A DNA stretch of 64,000 nt from Pedobacter insulae (GTDB lineage Bacteria; Bacteroidota; Bacteroidia; Sphingobacteriales; Sphingobacteriaceae): contig NZ_FOPP01000013.1 of NCBI RefSeq assembly GCF_900113525.1, positions 1 to 64,000 of the forward strand, in the 5' to 3' direction. A program made the position numbers and the translations under genes. Positions 6,773 through 15,332 of this stretch are shown here, piece after piece. The stretch's first letter is position 1. Every line of letters starts with the position of its first letter. Under the pieces are notes generated by a model, which was not told where the DNA came from, did no database searches, and worked only from the letters and a program-made list of their open reading frames with translations.

Positions 6773-7255
6773 ATGCTTTTTAAGACATTTTGGCGCAAAA
6801 AAGAAAAACAAACAGACAAAAAGTCAGTAATCATTAGCCATATCGACACTTTTAAGTATAAAACAGCCATCGAAATGCGTTTTGTAGATATCGATATGAT
6901 GGGACACGTAAACAACGCAACTTACTTCACCTACATGGAAATAGGTAGAACCAAATATTGGGAACACGCCATTAAGTGGGATTGGCACAAAACAGGGGTA
7001 GTAATCGGTCAAGCTTCTATAGATTACCTAGCGCCAATTTTCTTAAACGATAAGGTGAGCATGTACATTCGCACCTCAAGAATTGGAACAACTAGTTTTG
7101 ATCTAGAGTACTTAATCGTTAAAACAATAAACGGCAAAGAAATAACTTGCAGCAGAGGTAAAACAATTTGCGTAGCTTTTGATTATAACACTAAAAAACC
7201 TGCCGCAATTCCTGATAAGGAGCGAAACAAAATGATAGAGTTTGAACAGTTATAA
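6773..7255 (+). CDS. Hotdog-fold acyl-CoA thioesterase (YbgC/FadM type)
   Basis: A 160-residue thioesterase of the 4-hydroxybenzoyl-CoA thioesterase family, expected to hydrolyse acyl-CoA thioesters in the cytosol. The signature FVDIDMMGHVNNATYFTYME (about residues 43-62) contains the catalytic Asp and the start of the hotdog helix; the second half has VGQASIDYLAPIFLNDKV-like strands. An N-terminal Lys-rich extension precedes the domain. ATG 6773 is chosen over the in-frame GTG at 6764, three codons earlier. It converges on folB and could serve fatty-acid metabolism, but the natural substrate cannot be read from sequence. Confidence 0.87.
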   Translation: MLFKTFWRKKEKQTDKKSVIISHIDTFKYKTAIEMRFVDIDMMGHVNNATYFTYMEIGRTKYWEHAIKWDWHKTGVVIGQASIDYLAPIFLNDKVSMYIRTSRIGTTSFDLEYLIVKTINGKEITCSRGKTICVAFDYNTKKPAAIPDKERNKMIEFEQL

Positions 7256-7261
7256 TTTAAG

Positions 7262-7621
7262 CTATGGCTTGGTATAGCTAAGCTCCACAAATGAATGCCC
7301 CACTTCTCCTAGCATGGGGGGATGTAATTTCCTAATTCCAACACTCGCGGTTAAGACAAAGGGATAAGCATTTAATACTTTATCCATCATATTCTTAACA
7401 ACGGTTTCCAATAATTTCTGAGTTGCTTTCATCTCTGCTAAAATGATCGAATTAAGCACTTCATAATTTACAGTTTTCTGCAAGTCTTCCGTTTCAGTGG
7501 ATGGGGAAAAGGTAACTTCTATAGTTGTCAAAAAATGGTTTCCAGTAAGTTGTTCTTCTGGATAAAAGCCATGAAAAGCGTAACATTTAACATCTTTTAG
7601 CGCTACAGTCTGTACAAACAT
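7262..7621 (-). CDS. folB: Dihydroneopterin aldolase
   Basis: A 119-residue enzyme of folate synthesis that splits 7,8-dihydroneopterin into 6-hydroxymethyl-dihydropterin and glycolaldehyde. Family marks are the start VALKDVKCYAFHGFYPEE with the conserved HG-x-x-x-E-E, the NYEVLNSII segment around residue 48, and the conserved Lys in SVGIRKLHPP (about residue 99). Length is normal. It is a single gene convergent with the thioesterase and divergent from the acyl-CoA dehydrogenase gene. Confidence 0.92.
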   Translation of the reverse strand: MFVQTVALKDVKCYAFHGFYPEEQLTGNHFLTTIEVTFSPSTETEDLQKTVNYEVLNSIILAEMKATQKLLETVVKNMMDKVLNAYPFVLTASVGIRKLHPPMLGEVGHSFVELSYTKP

Positions 7622-7668
7622 TCGATTTAAATAATTTAAAGCAACAATTTAGGATAAAAAAATATGAT

Positions 7669-7700
7669 TACCTTTGGTTATCCTATAAGCAAGAACCAAA
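7669..7700 (+). promoter_or_regulatory. Promoter with overlapping inverted repeat before the acyl-CoA dehydrogenase
   Basis: A -7 box TACCTTTG (7669-7676) overlaps the left arm of an inverted repeat, TTTGGTT (7673-7679) and AACCAAA (7694-7700), 14 bp apart and spanning the expected transcript start. The position suits a repressor operator; the regulator is unknown. Confidence 0.45.
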
Positions 7701-7713
7701 TATAGTGTAAAAC

Positions 7714-8904
7714 ATGAACACATCAGCCAAAAAAGACCTTTACGAAGCACCTGATTATTACTTATTAGACGAGCTATTATCTGAAGAACATAAACTAATC
7801 CGACAATCGGTTAGGGATTGGGTAAAAAAAGAAATTAGTCCGATAATTGAAGATTATGCCCAAAAAGCCGAATTCCCTAAACACCTAATTAAAGGATTGG
7901 GTGAAATTGGTGCTTTTGGTCCAACCATCCCAGTTGAATATGGAGGAGCTGGCTTGGATTATACAGCCTATGGCATTATTATGCAAGAGCTTGAACGTGG
8001 TGATTCGGGCATTCGCTCAACAGCATCTGTGCAAGGCTCGTTAGTAATGTACCCAATTTATGCTTATGGCACCGAAGATCAACGTAAAAAATACTTACCA
8101 AAATTAGCTACAGGCGAACTAATGGGATGCTTTGGTTTAACAGAACCAGATCATGGATCTAACCCAGGTGGCATGGTAACCAATATTAAGGATATGGGCG
8201 ACCACTATCTTTTAAATGGGGCTAAAATGTGGATTTCAAACGCTCCTTTTGCAGATATCGCTGTAGTTTGGGCAAAGGATGAAGAAGGAAAGATCAGGGG
8301 AATGGTTGTTGAACGTGGTATGGAGGGTTTTAGCACACCAGAAACCCATGGTAAATGGAGCTTAAGAGCTTCAGCCACGGGCGAACTGGTATTCGATAAC
8401 GTTAAAGTTCCTAAAGAAAATATATTTCCAGACATTAAAGGCCTAAAAGGACCATTAGGCTGTTTAAATCAGGCCAGATATGGGATAGCTTGGGGCGCTT
8501 TGGGAGCTGCAATGGATTGTTATGACACTGCCCTACGCTATTCAAAAGAACGCATTCAATTTGGAAAACCAATTGGCGGATTTCAGTTACAACAGAAGAA
8601 ATTAGCCGAAATGATTACTGAAATAACTAAAGGGCAGCTATTAGTATGGCGTTTAGGTACCTTAAAAAGTGAAAACAGGGCAACAGCCGAACAAATATCG
8701 ATGGCTAAACGCAATAGTGTTGAAATTGCCTTGGATATTGCCAGAAATGCCCGACAAATGCTAGGCGGAATGGGTATTACAGGCGAATACTCCATCATGC
8801 GCCATATGATGAACCTAGAATCGGTAGTAACCTATGAAGGAACCCATGATGTTCATCTATTAATTACAGGTATGGATGTAACAGGATTAAACGCTTTCAA
8901 ATAA
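7714..8904 (+). CDS. gcdH: Acyl-CoA dehydrogenase, probably glutaryl-CoA dehydrogenase
   Basis: A 396-residue FAD flavoenzyme. The three-part acyl-CoA dehydrogenase layout is complete: N-terminal helices, middle beta domain with GCFGLTEPDHGSNPGGM (FAD/substrate contact, about residues 136-152) and WISNAP, and C-terminal helices with RIQFGKPIGGFQLQQKKLAEM and QMLGGMGITGEY. The likely catalytic Glu is in SVVTYEGTHDVHLLITG near residue 373. The DHGSNPGG and YEGTHDVH wording fits glutaryl-CoA dehydrogenases, which oxidise and decarboxylate glutaryl-CoA to crotonyl-CoA in Lys/Trp breakdown. Assignment to GcdH over a general acyl-CoA dehydrogenase is likely, not certain. Confidence 0.88.
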   Translation: MNTSAKKDLYEAPDYYLLDELLSEEHKLIRQSVRDWVKKEISPIIEDYAQKAEFPKHLIKGLGEIGAFGPTIPVEYGGAGLDYTAYGIIMQELERGDSGIRSTASVQGSLVMYPIYAYGTEDQRKKYLPKLATGELMGCFGLTEPDHGSNPGGMVTNIKDMGDHYLLNGAKMWISNAPFADIAVVWAKDEEGKIRGMVVERGMEGFSTPETHGKWSLRASATGELVFDNVKVPKENIFPDIKGLKGPLGCLNQARYGIAWGALGAAMDCYDTALRYSKERIQFGKPIGGFQLQQKKLAEMITEITKGQLLVWRLGTLKSENRATAEQISMAKRNSVEIALDIARNARQMLGGMGITGEYSIMRHMMNLESVVTYEGTHDVHLLITGMDVTGLNAFK

Positions 8905-8948
8905 CCCTATTAATCCTAGCTATCCTATTAATCCTAGCAACCCCTAAC

Positions 8949-9332
8949 ATGAAGACATTTAAAAAATATTACCCGCTTCCCGCTCCACCAGAGGAGGTAT
9001 ATTTAGCCTTAACAAAAGCACAGAGCATCCAATTATGGACTGGCGCCGAAGTTGAATTTACCGAAGAAGTAGGAACAGAATTCTCCTTTTGGGATGGTGA
9101 TATTGTAGGCAAGAATATTTCATTCGATGCTCCCAACAAAATAGTACAACAATGGTATTTTGGCGAGGATGATGAACCTTCTATTGTTACCATTAAGCTC
9201 CATCCTGATAAAAAAGGAACGTCTTTAGAGTTTGTACAAACCAATATCCCAGATGAGGATTATGATGATTTTACAAGTGGCATAAATGAATTTTATTTGG
9301 GCGGACTTGCCGACTTTTTTGAAGTAGAGTAA
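8949..9332 (+). CDS. SRPBCC/AHSA1-like domain protein
   Basis: A 127-residue cytosolic protein with the START/AHSA1 fold: YYPLPAPPEEVYLALTKAQS at the start, a middle EFSFWDGDIVGKNI, the strand KIVQQWYFG typical of the AHSA1 group, and a C-terminal helix beginning at DEDYDDFTSGINEFY. The family binds hydrophobic ligands or Hsp90-like partners; the role here is unknown. A short repeated segment (CTATTAATCCTAG, twice) lies between it and the dehydrogenase gene. The next gene starts 2 bp after its stop, so the two are co-transcribed. Confidence 0.8.
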   Translation: MKTFKKYYPLPAPPEEVYLALTKAQSIQLWTGAEVEFTEEVGTEFSFWDGDIVGKNISFDAPNKIVQQWYFGEDDEPSIVTIKLHPDKKGTSLEFVQTNIPDEDYDDFTSGINEFYLGGLADFFEVE

Positions 9333-9334
9333 AG

Positions 9335-9688
9335 ATGACTACCGAATTAGATTTTTTCTATTTGAAACAAGAAACTCAAATAAGAGACTGTCTTTTGGCA
9401 CTAAAAACTACTATCTTAAATTTCGACAAAGAAATAACTCAAGAATGGAAATATAAACTTCCCTTTTTTTATTACAGAAGAAAACCGGTGTGTTATTTCT
9501 GGATTCATAAAAAATATAAGCAACCTTATATTGGTTTTGTGGACGGAGGCTTAATAGACAACCCACATCTGCTGCAAGAGAAAAGATCGCGCATGAAAAT
9601 CTTATTAGTTGATCAACATAGCGACTTACCAGTCAAAGTAATTAATGGGATATTAACACAAGCAATAGCGCTTTGCCATAAAAAGTAG
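9335..9688 (+). CDS. DUF1801-family protein
   Basis: A 117-residue cytosolic protein of the DUF1801/YdhG-like family. Recognisable parts are ITQEWKYKLPFFYYRRKPVC (about residues 34-53) and YIGFVDGGLIDNPHLLQEK, followed by a short basic helix. It begins 2 bp after the AHSA1-like gene; DUF1801 and AHSA1-like genes are often neighbours, suggesting a joint but undefined role. No catalytic residues can be named. Confidence 0.78.
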   Translation: MTTELDFFYLKQETQIRDCLLALKTTILNFDKEITQEWKYKLPFFYYRRKPVCYFWIHKKYKQPYIGFVDGGLIDNPHLLQEKRSRMKILLVDQHSDLPVKVINGILTQAIALCHKK

Positions 9689-9740
9689 CTTTGTTAAAAC
9701 ATTAAAGCTGCAACCCGTGTTTTATTGAAAAAATATTGAC

Positions 9741-9959
9741 ATGGGCAGAACTATAGGACTAATATTGATAGTGGTAGGCATAGTACTTTTAGTATGGACA
9801 GGTTTCACCTACACCAAAAAGGAAAAAATCATCGACGCAGGACCTGTACAGATTTCTGCCGACCGCGAAAAAACAGTTAACTGGCCTCCTTATGCCGGAG
9901 GCATTGTGCTAGTAGTAGGCGCTGTATTATTTATCTTCGGAAAAAAAGAAAATAGCTAA
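9741..9959 (+). CDS. Small two-helix membrane protein
   Basis: A 72-residue protein with two hydrophobic helices (IGLILIVVGIVLLVWTGF near the start and GGIVLVVGAVLFIFG near the end) joined by a polar loop containing KKEKIIDAGPVQISADREK. Both helices carry Gly motifs favouring close packing. It is plausible as a conserved small inner-membrane protein; function unknown. It starts 52 bp after the DUF1801 gene and overlaps the end of lysA by 4 bp on the opposite strand. Confidence 0.7.
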   Translation: MGRTIGLILIVVGIVLLVWTGFTYTKKEKIIDAGPVQISADREKTVNWPPYAGGIVLVVGAVLFIFGKKENS

Positions 9960-11113
9960 GCTTCCTCACCACTATAACTTCTCACTTGCTCACGCAGGTT
10001 ATAATGCGAAGCCATTACCTCACCGTAAGCGCCAGCACTTCTAATAGCAATTAAGTCATTCCTAAAACTCTCTGGCAAGGGAACTTCTTTGCCAAAGCAA
10101 TCGGTACTTTCACAAATCGGACCAACCACATCGTACTTGGTTGAAGCCTGAGCAGCTAATCTGCTGATATTCTCAATCAAATGATAAGCTTGATATAATG
10201 CCGGACGCATTAACTCAGTCATACCAGCATCAAGTACAATGAAATTCTTTTTCTTTCCGTTTTTAACGTACAATACTTTGGTAATCAAAGAGGCACATTG
10301 ACCAACCAATGCCCTACCTAATTCAAAATGAACCTCTTGATAAGGTTTTACCTCCAAAAAGTCGGCAAAAATTTTAAAATACGCAGTAAAGTCAGGGATT
10401 TGCTGATTTGGGTTGTGATAATCAATTCCCAAGCCCCCGCCAACATTTAAAACCTTTACGGTAAAGCCGTGATCTTCAAACCAGGCAGCAAATTCATTTA
10501 CGCGGTTGCAAAGATTTTTATATACATCCAAATTGGTAATTTGAGAACCAATATGGAAGTGAATTCCAATAAATTCTAAATTTGCTGAACTTTTTAACAG
10601 TGCAGCACAAGCTGGCATATCCCAAGAATTAATCCCAAATTTATTTTCATCTAATCCAGTAGTAATATTTGCATGGGTATGCGCATCCACATTCGGATTA
10701 ATCCTAATAGCCACCTTGGCAATCTTCTGCCTCGCCGCAGCCAATTCATTAATCACCTCAAGTTCTTGTAAAGACTCTACATTGAAACAAAAAATATCAT
10801 TTTCCAAGGCGTCGATTATTTCTTTATCAGATTTCCCCACACCAGCAAAAACCACTTGTTCCTTGGCAAAACCAACAGCCAAAGCCTTGTCCACTTCGCC
10901 CCCGCTCACACAGTCGGCTCCAAAACCAACCGCCTTAATCTTATTCAGTACCATGTCATTAAAATTCGCCTTCATGGCATAATGTACGTGAAACTGATGC
11001 GACTTAGCTGCAGCATAACAGGCATTTAATGTCTGCTCTAGCAAATTAAGGTCGTAATAATAGAAAGGAGTTTCTAATTTAGAAAAATGTGCTATATCTT
11101 TATCGGAAAACAT
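9956..11113 (-). CDS. lysA: Diaminopimelate decarboxylase
   Basis: A 385-residue PLP enzyme that decarboxylates meso-diaminopimelate to L-lysine, the last step of the pathway. The PLP-binding Lys is K48 in VHYAMKAN. Other marks are IGIHFHIGSQ, the glycine loop NVGGGLGIDYH (phosphate binding), and the dimer-contributed active-site Cys in VVGPICESTDCFGK. Length is a little short of the 400-420 typical for the family. lysC lies upstream on the same strand, 176 bp away, so both catalyse the ends of the same pathway and may be co-expressed. Confidence 0.94.
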   Translation of the reverse strand: MFSDKDIAHFSKLETPFYYYDLNLLEQTLNACYAAAKSHQFHVHYAMKANFNDMVLNKIKAVGFGADCVSGGEVDKALAVGFAKEQVVFAGVGKSDKEIIDALENDIFCFNVESLQELEVINELAAARQKIAKVAIRINPNVDAHTHANITTGLDENKFGINSWDMPACAALLKSSANLEFIGIHFHIGSQITNLDVYKNLCNRVNEFAAWFEDHGFTVKVLNVGGGLGIDYHNPNQQIPDFTAYFKIFADFLEVKPYQEVHFELGRALVGQCASLITKVLYVKNGKKKNFIVLDAGMTELMRPALYQAYHLIENISRLAAQASTKYDVVGPICESTDCFGKEVPLPESFRNDLIAIRSAGAYGEVMASHYNLREQVRSYSGEEA

Positions 11114-11118
11114 AAAAT

Positions 11119-11286
11119 TTGAAATTTCTAGTAATAATTTTCTTTGTCTTTTTAATCATAGTTTATATAGGGAATTATCTCGATTACCGGCGACAAGCCA
11201 TTACTCGAAGAGAGTTTGAACGAAGAATTAGATTCTTCATTGTCTTCGCTATATTTATGCTATTTCTTTTCTTCTATTTTAAATAA
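11119..11286 (+). CDS. Small two-helix membrane protein between lysC and lysA (tentative)
   Basis: An open frame of 55 codons in the gap between lysC and lysA, on the opposite strand. The start would be TTG at 11119 (a stop codon lies two codons earlier). The product has a first hydrophobic helix (FLVIIFFVFLIIVYIGNYL), a strongly basic middle (DYRRQAITRREFERRIR) and a second helix (FFIVFAIFMLFLFFYF). A two-helix hairpin with a positive cytoplasmic loop is not an accidental pattern in AT-rich spacer DNA, but there is no clear ribosome site, so I hold this loosely. Confidence 0.42.
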   Translation: MKFLVIIFFVFLIIVYIGNYLDYRRQAITRREFERRIRFFIVFAIFMLFLFFYFK

Positions 11287-11289
11287 TAA

Positions 11290-12603
11290 TTATTCAAAAA
11301 TACGATTGTGTAAGCTTCTTAAAGCCTCGGTCTTATCTTCCGTATTAATCAGCATGGAGATATTATAGGCACTTCCGCCATAAGAAATCATTCTCACCGG
11401 AATATGTTTGATAGAATCTAAAACTCTTGCGGCATAACCATGCTTTTCAGCTCCAAAATCACCTACTACACACACAATGCTTTGATCGGTATCAATGTCT
11501 ACCGTACCGAAAGAATGGAGCTCTTTTACAATTTCATCCAGGTTATCTGTAAAGTCAATTGTTAATGATACAGCCACCTCAGAGGTCGTAATCATATCGA
11601 TCGGTGTTTTATATCGTTCGAAAATTTCGAAAATACGACGTAAAAATCCATAAGCCAATAACATTCGGCTCGATTGAATTTTAATTGCGGTAATCCCGTC
11701 TTTTGCGGCAATGGATTTAATCTTGCCTTTTTCACTTTCCGTACTAATTACTGTACCAGTGGCCTTAGGCTCCATGGTATTTAACAAACGAACCGGAATT
11801 TTATACTTCTGCGCAGGAAATACCGATTGGGGATGAAGAATCTTCGCTCCGAAATAGGCCAATTCTGCCGCCTCATCAAACGATAAATGTGAAATTGGCT
11901 TGGTACCTTTCACAATCCTGGGATCATTGTTGTGCATCCCGTCTATGTCGGTCCAAATCTGAACTTCTTCAGCCAGAATTGCCGCACCAAGTAAAGAAGC
12001 CGTATAATCACTACCACCGCGACGTAAGTTATCCACTTCACCAAAACTGTTCCTGCAGATAAAGCCTTGGGTAATAAACAAATTCGTACCCTTATGGCCT
12101 GCCAATACTGGCATCAGGTTAGCGGTTGTAAAAGGGATATCAGGTTCGTTGTCTTCATCAATTTTCATAAAATCTAAAGCCGGTAAAAGCACAGAGGCAA
12201 TACCGATAGACTTTAAATAAATATGATATAAAGTGGTAGACAATAACTCACCTTGTGCTAAAACAACCTTCTCTTCTACGGGTGTGAACAGATCATTGGT
12301 TAAATTGGCTAAAAAACCAAAGTGATAGTCAACAACCTCCTGCCCTTGTGTTCTAAAATCGCTCTCTGGAAGCAATTCAATCACAAAATCATTGTATTTA
12401 GCCTGCAATGCAGCTATTAAATCTAGGGCTTCCTGCTTTTCTTCCTTCAGTAGCTTTGATGAAATTTCTACTAAACTATTGGTTGTACCAGACACTGCCG
12501 ACAACACAACAATTTGTTCTTCGGTTGGATTAATGATATCCAACAATTTTTTCATACGCTCAGGACTACCTACAGAAGTGCCTCCAAATTTTAATATCTT
12601 CAT
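11290..12603 (-). CDS. lysC: Aspartate kinase (monofunctional)
   Basis: A 437-residue kinase that phosphorylates aspartate, the first step towards lysine, threonine, methionine and diaminopimelate. The N-terminal kinase domain starts MKILKFGGTSVGSPERM and contains FICRNSFGEVDNLRRGGSDY (about residues 182-201, substrate and ATP contacts) and EVQIWTDIDGMHNNDPRIV. Two ACT-type regulatory segments follow (about residues 300-430), with the typical PIDMITTSEVAVSLTID. The architecture resembles AK III-like enzymes, usually inhibited by lysine. No leader peptide or riboswitch is evident upstream. Confidence 0.94.
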   Translation of the reverse strand: MKILKFGGTSVGSPERMKKLLDIINPTEEQIVVLSAVSGTTNSLVEISSKLLKEEKQEALDLIAALQAKYNDFVIELLPESDFRTQGQEVVDYHFGFLANLTNDLFTPVEEKVVLAQGELLSTTLYHIYLKSIGIASVLLPALDFMKIDEDNEPDIPFTTANLMPVLAGHKGTNLFITQGFICRNSFGEVDNLRRGGSDYTASLLGAAILAEEVQIWTDIDGMHNNDPRIVKGTKPISHLSFDEAAELAYFGAKILHPQSVFPAQKYKIPVRLLNTMEPKATGTVISTESEKGKIKSIAAKDGITAIKIQSSRMLLAYGFLRRIFEIFERYKTPIDMITTSEVAVSLTIDFTDNLDEIVKELHSFGTVDIDTDQSIVCVVGDFGAEKHGYAARVLDSIKHIPVRMISYGGSAYNISMLINTEDKTEALRSLHNRIFE

Positions 12604-12720
12604 TTTAATTTAAGAATAGCTATTTTTCTTTATACTTGTAATAGGGCGTGAAATTAGCAAAAAGGGCGCTAATTTCTGCTAAACGGACGGAATAAAATTC
12701 GGAATTGAACAATATTAATT

Positions 12721-14457
12721 ATGCAACTAGACCAAAATACCGCTACAGCTATTCAGCAATGGCTTAAAGGCAATTATGATGCTGAAACAAAAGCAGCAAT
12801 TCAAACTTTAATAGATCAGGAAGCAAATACCGAACTAACGGATAGTTTTTACAGAAACCTGGAATTCGGAACAGGTGGTTTACGTGGCATTATGGGCCCC
12901 GGATCCAACAGAATTAATAAATATACCATTGGTACAGCTACACAAGGCCTAGCTAATTACCTGCTAAAAAAATATGCCGGGCAAAAAATTAGTGTCGCCA
13001 TTGCGCATGATAGCCGGAATAATTCTGATGTGTTTGCGAAAATAACTGCTGATGTATTTTCTGCAAATGGCATTAAAGTGTATTTCTTCTCTGCCCTCAG
13101 ACCAACACCCGAACTCTCATTTGCGGTACGTACCTTGGGATGTAAAAGTGGGGTAATGTTAACAGCTTCGCACAATCCGAAAGAATATAATGGTTATAAG
13201 GCTTACGGGGAAGATGGAGGTCAATTTACCTCACCAGATGATCAATTGGTAATGGATGAAGTGGCAGCCATTAACAGTATTGATGAAGTTAAGTTTGATG
13301 CGATAGAAAGCAATATTGAGTTAATCGGAGAAGAAATAGATGAGCTATATTTAAATAAAATAACGGAACTCTCCGTTTCACCTGACGCCATTGCACGTCA
13401 GAAAGACCTGAAAATTGTGTACTCCCCCATTCATGGTACTGGTATTACCTTGGTGCCTCAGGCACTGGCCAACTTTGGCTTCACCAACATAACAATTGTT
13501 GAAGAACAAAGTAAACCTGATGGCAATTTCCCTACAGTTGTTTATCCTAACCCAGAAGAGAAAGAGGCATTGACTTTAGCACTTAAAAAAGCTGAAGAAA
13601 TTGATGCCGATCTGGTTTTAGCCACCGACCCGGATGCAGACCGGGTAGGGATCGCCGTGAAAAATACAGACGGGGAATTTGTGCTATTGAACGGTAACCA
13701 AACCGGAAGCTTATTGATTAACTATATATTAAGCGCTTGGGAAGAAAAAGGTAAACTAACAGGAAAAGAATATGTCGTATCAACCATTGTAACAACCAGC
13801 TTGATAAAAACCATCTGCGATGCGAAAAATGTGGAATACTTCAATACGCTAACAGGTTTTAAATGGATTGGTCAGCTAATCACTAAATTACAAGGCGAGA
13901 AAACATTTATTGCAGGTGGCGAAGAAAGCTATGGTTATGCTGTTGGCGAGCTGGTACGTGATAAAGATGCAGTCATCTCCTGTGCCTTCATAGCCGAAAT
14001 GACCGCCTTTTACAAAGATAAAGGAAGCAGTTTATATGAGGCAATGATTAACATGTATGTAGATTACGGCATGTATAAAGAAGATCTGGTTTCAATTACC
14101 AAAAAAGGAAAAACTGGCGCAGAAGAAATCAAAGCGATGATGGAACAATTCAGAAATACCCCACCAGCTACGTTAGGTGGCTCTGAAGTAGTTACTTTAA
14201 AAGACTACGAACTTAATAAAGAAACCGATATCAAAACCGGTACAAGTAAGGAATTAGGTTTCCCTAAATCAGATGTGCTACAATTCATCACCGCTGATGG
14301 CAGCATTATTTCTGCTCGCCCAAGTGGCACAGAACCAAAAATCAAGTTTTATTGTAGTGTAAATACCCCTTTAGCCTCAGCTGATGAATTTAAAACAACA
14401 GAAATAAAATTAGCCAATAAGATAAAGGAAATTATGGCAGATCTGCAGGAAAACTAA
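12721..14457 (+). CDS. Phosphoglucomutase/phosphomannomutase family enzyme
   Basis: A 578-residue alpha-D-phosphohexomutase that moves phosphate between C6 and C1 of a sugar phosphate through a phosphoserine. The catalytic serine is in GVMLTASHNPKEYNGYKAYG (about residue 147), the Mg-binding loop is ATDPDADRVG (about 301), the sugar loop is GGEESYGYAVG, and the C-terminal phosphate loop is SARPSGTEPKIKFY. Length and the N-terminal FRNLEFGTGGLRGIMG-like part match the PgcA/PGM2 type. It stands alone, divergent from lysC. Confidence 0.92.
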   Translation: MQLDQNTATAIQQWLKGNYDAETKAAIQTLIDQEANTELTDSFYRNLEFGTGGLRGIMGPGSNRINKYTIGTATQGLANYLLKKYAGQKISVAIAHDSRNNSDVFAKITADVFSANGIKVYFFSALRPTPELSFAVRTLGCKSGVMLTASHNPKEYNGYKAYGEDGGQFTSPDDQLVMDEVAAINSIDEVKFDAIESNIELIGEEIDELYLNKITELSVSPDAIARQKDLKIVYSPIHGTGITLVPQALANFGFTNITIVEEQSKPDGNFPTVVYPNPEEKEALTLALKKAEEIDADLVLATDPDADRVGIAVKNTDGEFVLLNGNQTGSLLINYILSAWEEKGKLTGKEYVVSTIVTTSLIKTICDAKNVEYFNTLTGFKWIGQLITKLQGEKTFIAGGEESYGYAVGELVRDKDAVISCAFIAEMTAFYKDKGSSLYEAMINMYVDYGMYKEDLVSITKKGKTGAEEIKAMMEQFRNTPPATLGGSEVVTLKDYELNKETDIKTGTSKELGFPKSDVLQFITADGSIISARPSGTEPKIKFYCSVNTPLASADEFKTTEIKLANKIKEIMADLQEN

Positions 14458-14581
14458 TTAAAGCTACTTGCTTTTTAGCTAAATTTTGACTATATTGGTT
14501 AAACCATATTTCAATTAATCAACCATTCGGCTTGATTATTTAGCTCACAATCAATTTAAACAGATTTTAGTTCTTCTTGTC

Positions 14582-14767
14582 TTGTTCGGGAGAGGTTCGT
14601 ACCTCGTTCGAAACTGCTTCGAGATAAATCTAAATAGCGTGAAAATTGAATCTAGTGTAAGTCCAGGTTTTTACAGTAAAAGTTGGACTTATATTGGACT
14701 CATACTGGACTCATATTGGACTCATCTCGAAAAAAGTACGAAGGAATCCCGAAGACTTCCCGAACAA
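14582..14767. repeat. 186-bp inverted-repeat element with 11-bp periodicity
   Basis: Two 44-bp imperfect inverted arms, 14582-14625 and 14724-14767, share TTGTTCGGGA at the tips and TTCGAGAT at the inner ends. Within the left arm TTCG recurs exactly every 11 bp (14585, 14596, 14607, 14618); in the right arm CGAA recurs every 11 bp (14728, 14739, 14750, 14761). Between them four 11-bp tandem units of the form TTGGACTCATA lie at 14683-14726, and the first pairs with TAAGTCCA at 14658. The rest of the 14458-14860 gap shows no gene; a 76-codon open frame across the element is an accident of the repeats. Confidence 0.7.
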
Positions 14768-14816
14768 CAACTCCTCCACCCCTTCGTCATATCAATGTTG
14801 AAAAAAAATTAACCTA

Positions 14817-14855
14817 TAAATTTGCCTATAAACGTCATTTCTATTGTTAAATTTG
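14817..14855 (+). promoter_or_regulatory. Two TAAATTTG promoter boxes before the copper/cytochrome operon
   Basis: TAAATTTG, a full match to the Bacteroidota -7 consensus TAnnTTTG, occurs at 14817-14824 and again at 14848-14855. The second lies 5 bp before the ATG at 14861 and would give an almost leaderless transcript. Confidence 0.55.
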
Positions 14856-14860
14856 CAGCA

Positions 14861-15238
14861 ATGACAGCATATAGAAAAATTGTCGCCATTTTCTTATTGA
14901 TAGGAATTGTAATTAATTGCTTCAATCATTGGCTGTTATTTTCTTCTTATTCTTATAATAAGGCTTACATCGCCTCGGTATTATGTACCAATAAAGACAA
15001 ACCCGAACTTCATTGTGAAGGCAAGTGTTTTATGGATATTAAGCTCAAAGATTTAGAAGAGAAAAATAAACACGCCCAAGAAAATTTAAAAAGGATGATC
15101 GAAACATTGGCTCCGGTATCTGCCAACTTACTTGCTCAAGTATTTGAGATTTCGATCAAATTGGAAATCCCTCCTTACTTACAACAAAAGCCAATTGGTA
15201 ATGCAGTAAGTATCTTTCAACCGCCCAAACAGGTTTAA
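14861..15238 (+). CDS. Small Cys-containing membrane-anchored protein, first gene of a metal-related operon
   Basis: A 125-residue protein with one N-terminal hydrophobic helix (IVAIFLLIGIVINCFNHWLLF) and an outside part with the pattern LCTNKDKPELHCEGKCFMD, giving three cysteines in C-x(10)-C-x3-C spacing. The ATG at 14861 is chosen because it follows the TAAATTTG box; a longer TTG-started frame from 14822 would include that promoter. The conserved cysteines and the following MbnP-like, peroxidase and SCO1 genes suggest metal handling at the membrane. The family is recognisable as recurrent in Bacteroidota but has no assigned function that I know. Confidence 0.72.
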   Translation: MTAYRKIVAIFLLIGIVINCFNHWLLFSSYSYNKAYIASVLCTNKDKPELHCEGKCFMDIKLKDLEEKNKHAQENLKRMIETLAPVSANLLAQVFEISIKLEIPPYLQQKPIGNAVSIFQPPKQV

Positions 15239-15332
15239 ATTTCCATACAAATACTATTAATAACTATACCGCGCCCGCTTCAAAAGAAGCCGAGCCAGGT
15301 GTATACAATCTTATATTTCTAAAAATTATACA

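Noticed and set aside
8905..8948. Short repeated CTATTAATCCTAG as a possible CRISPR or mobile repeat
   Set aside because: Only two copies with a few bases between and no conserved spacer structure.
11114..12720. Lysine-type riboswitch near lysC or lysA
   Set aside because: The upstream gaps are short and contain no recognisable aptamer blocks; such switches are not usual in this phylum.
14600..14625. tRNA T-arm-like GTTCGAAAC in the repeat element
   Set aside because: No acceptor stem, anticodon arm or CCA end can be built; it is one of the periodic TTCG units.
14582..14812. 76-codon open frame across the 11-bp repeat element
   Set aside because: It starts at a TTG inside the left arm, an 11-bp repeat shifts the frame every unit, and the product is a mixture of unrelated translated repeats.
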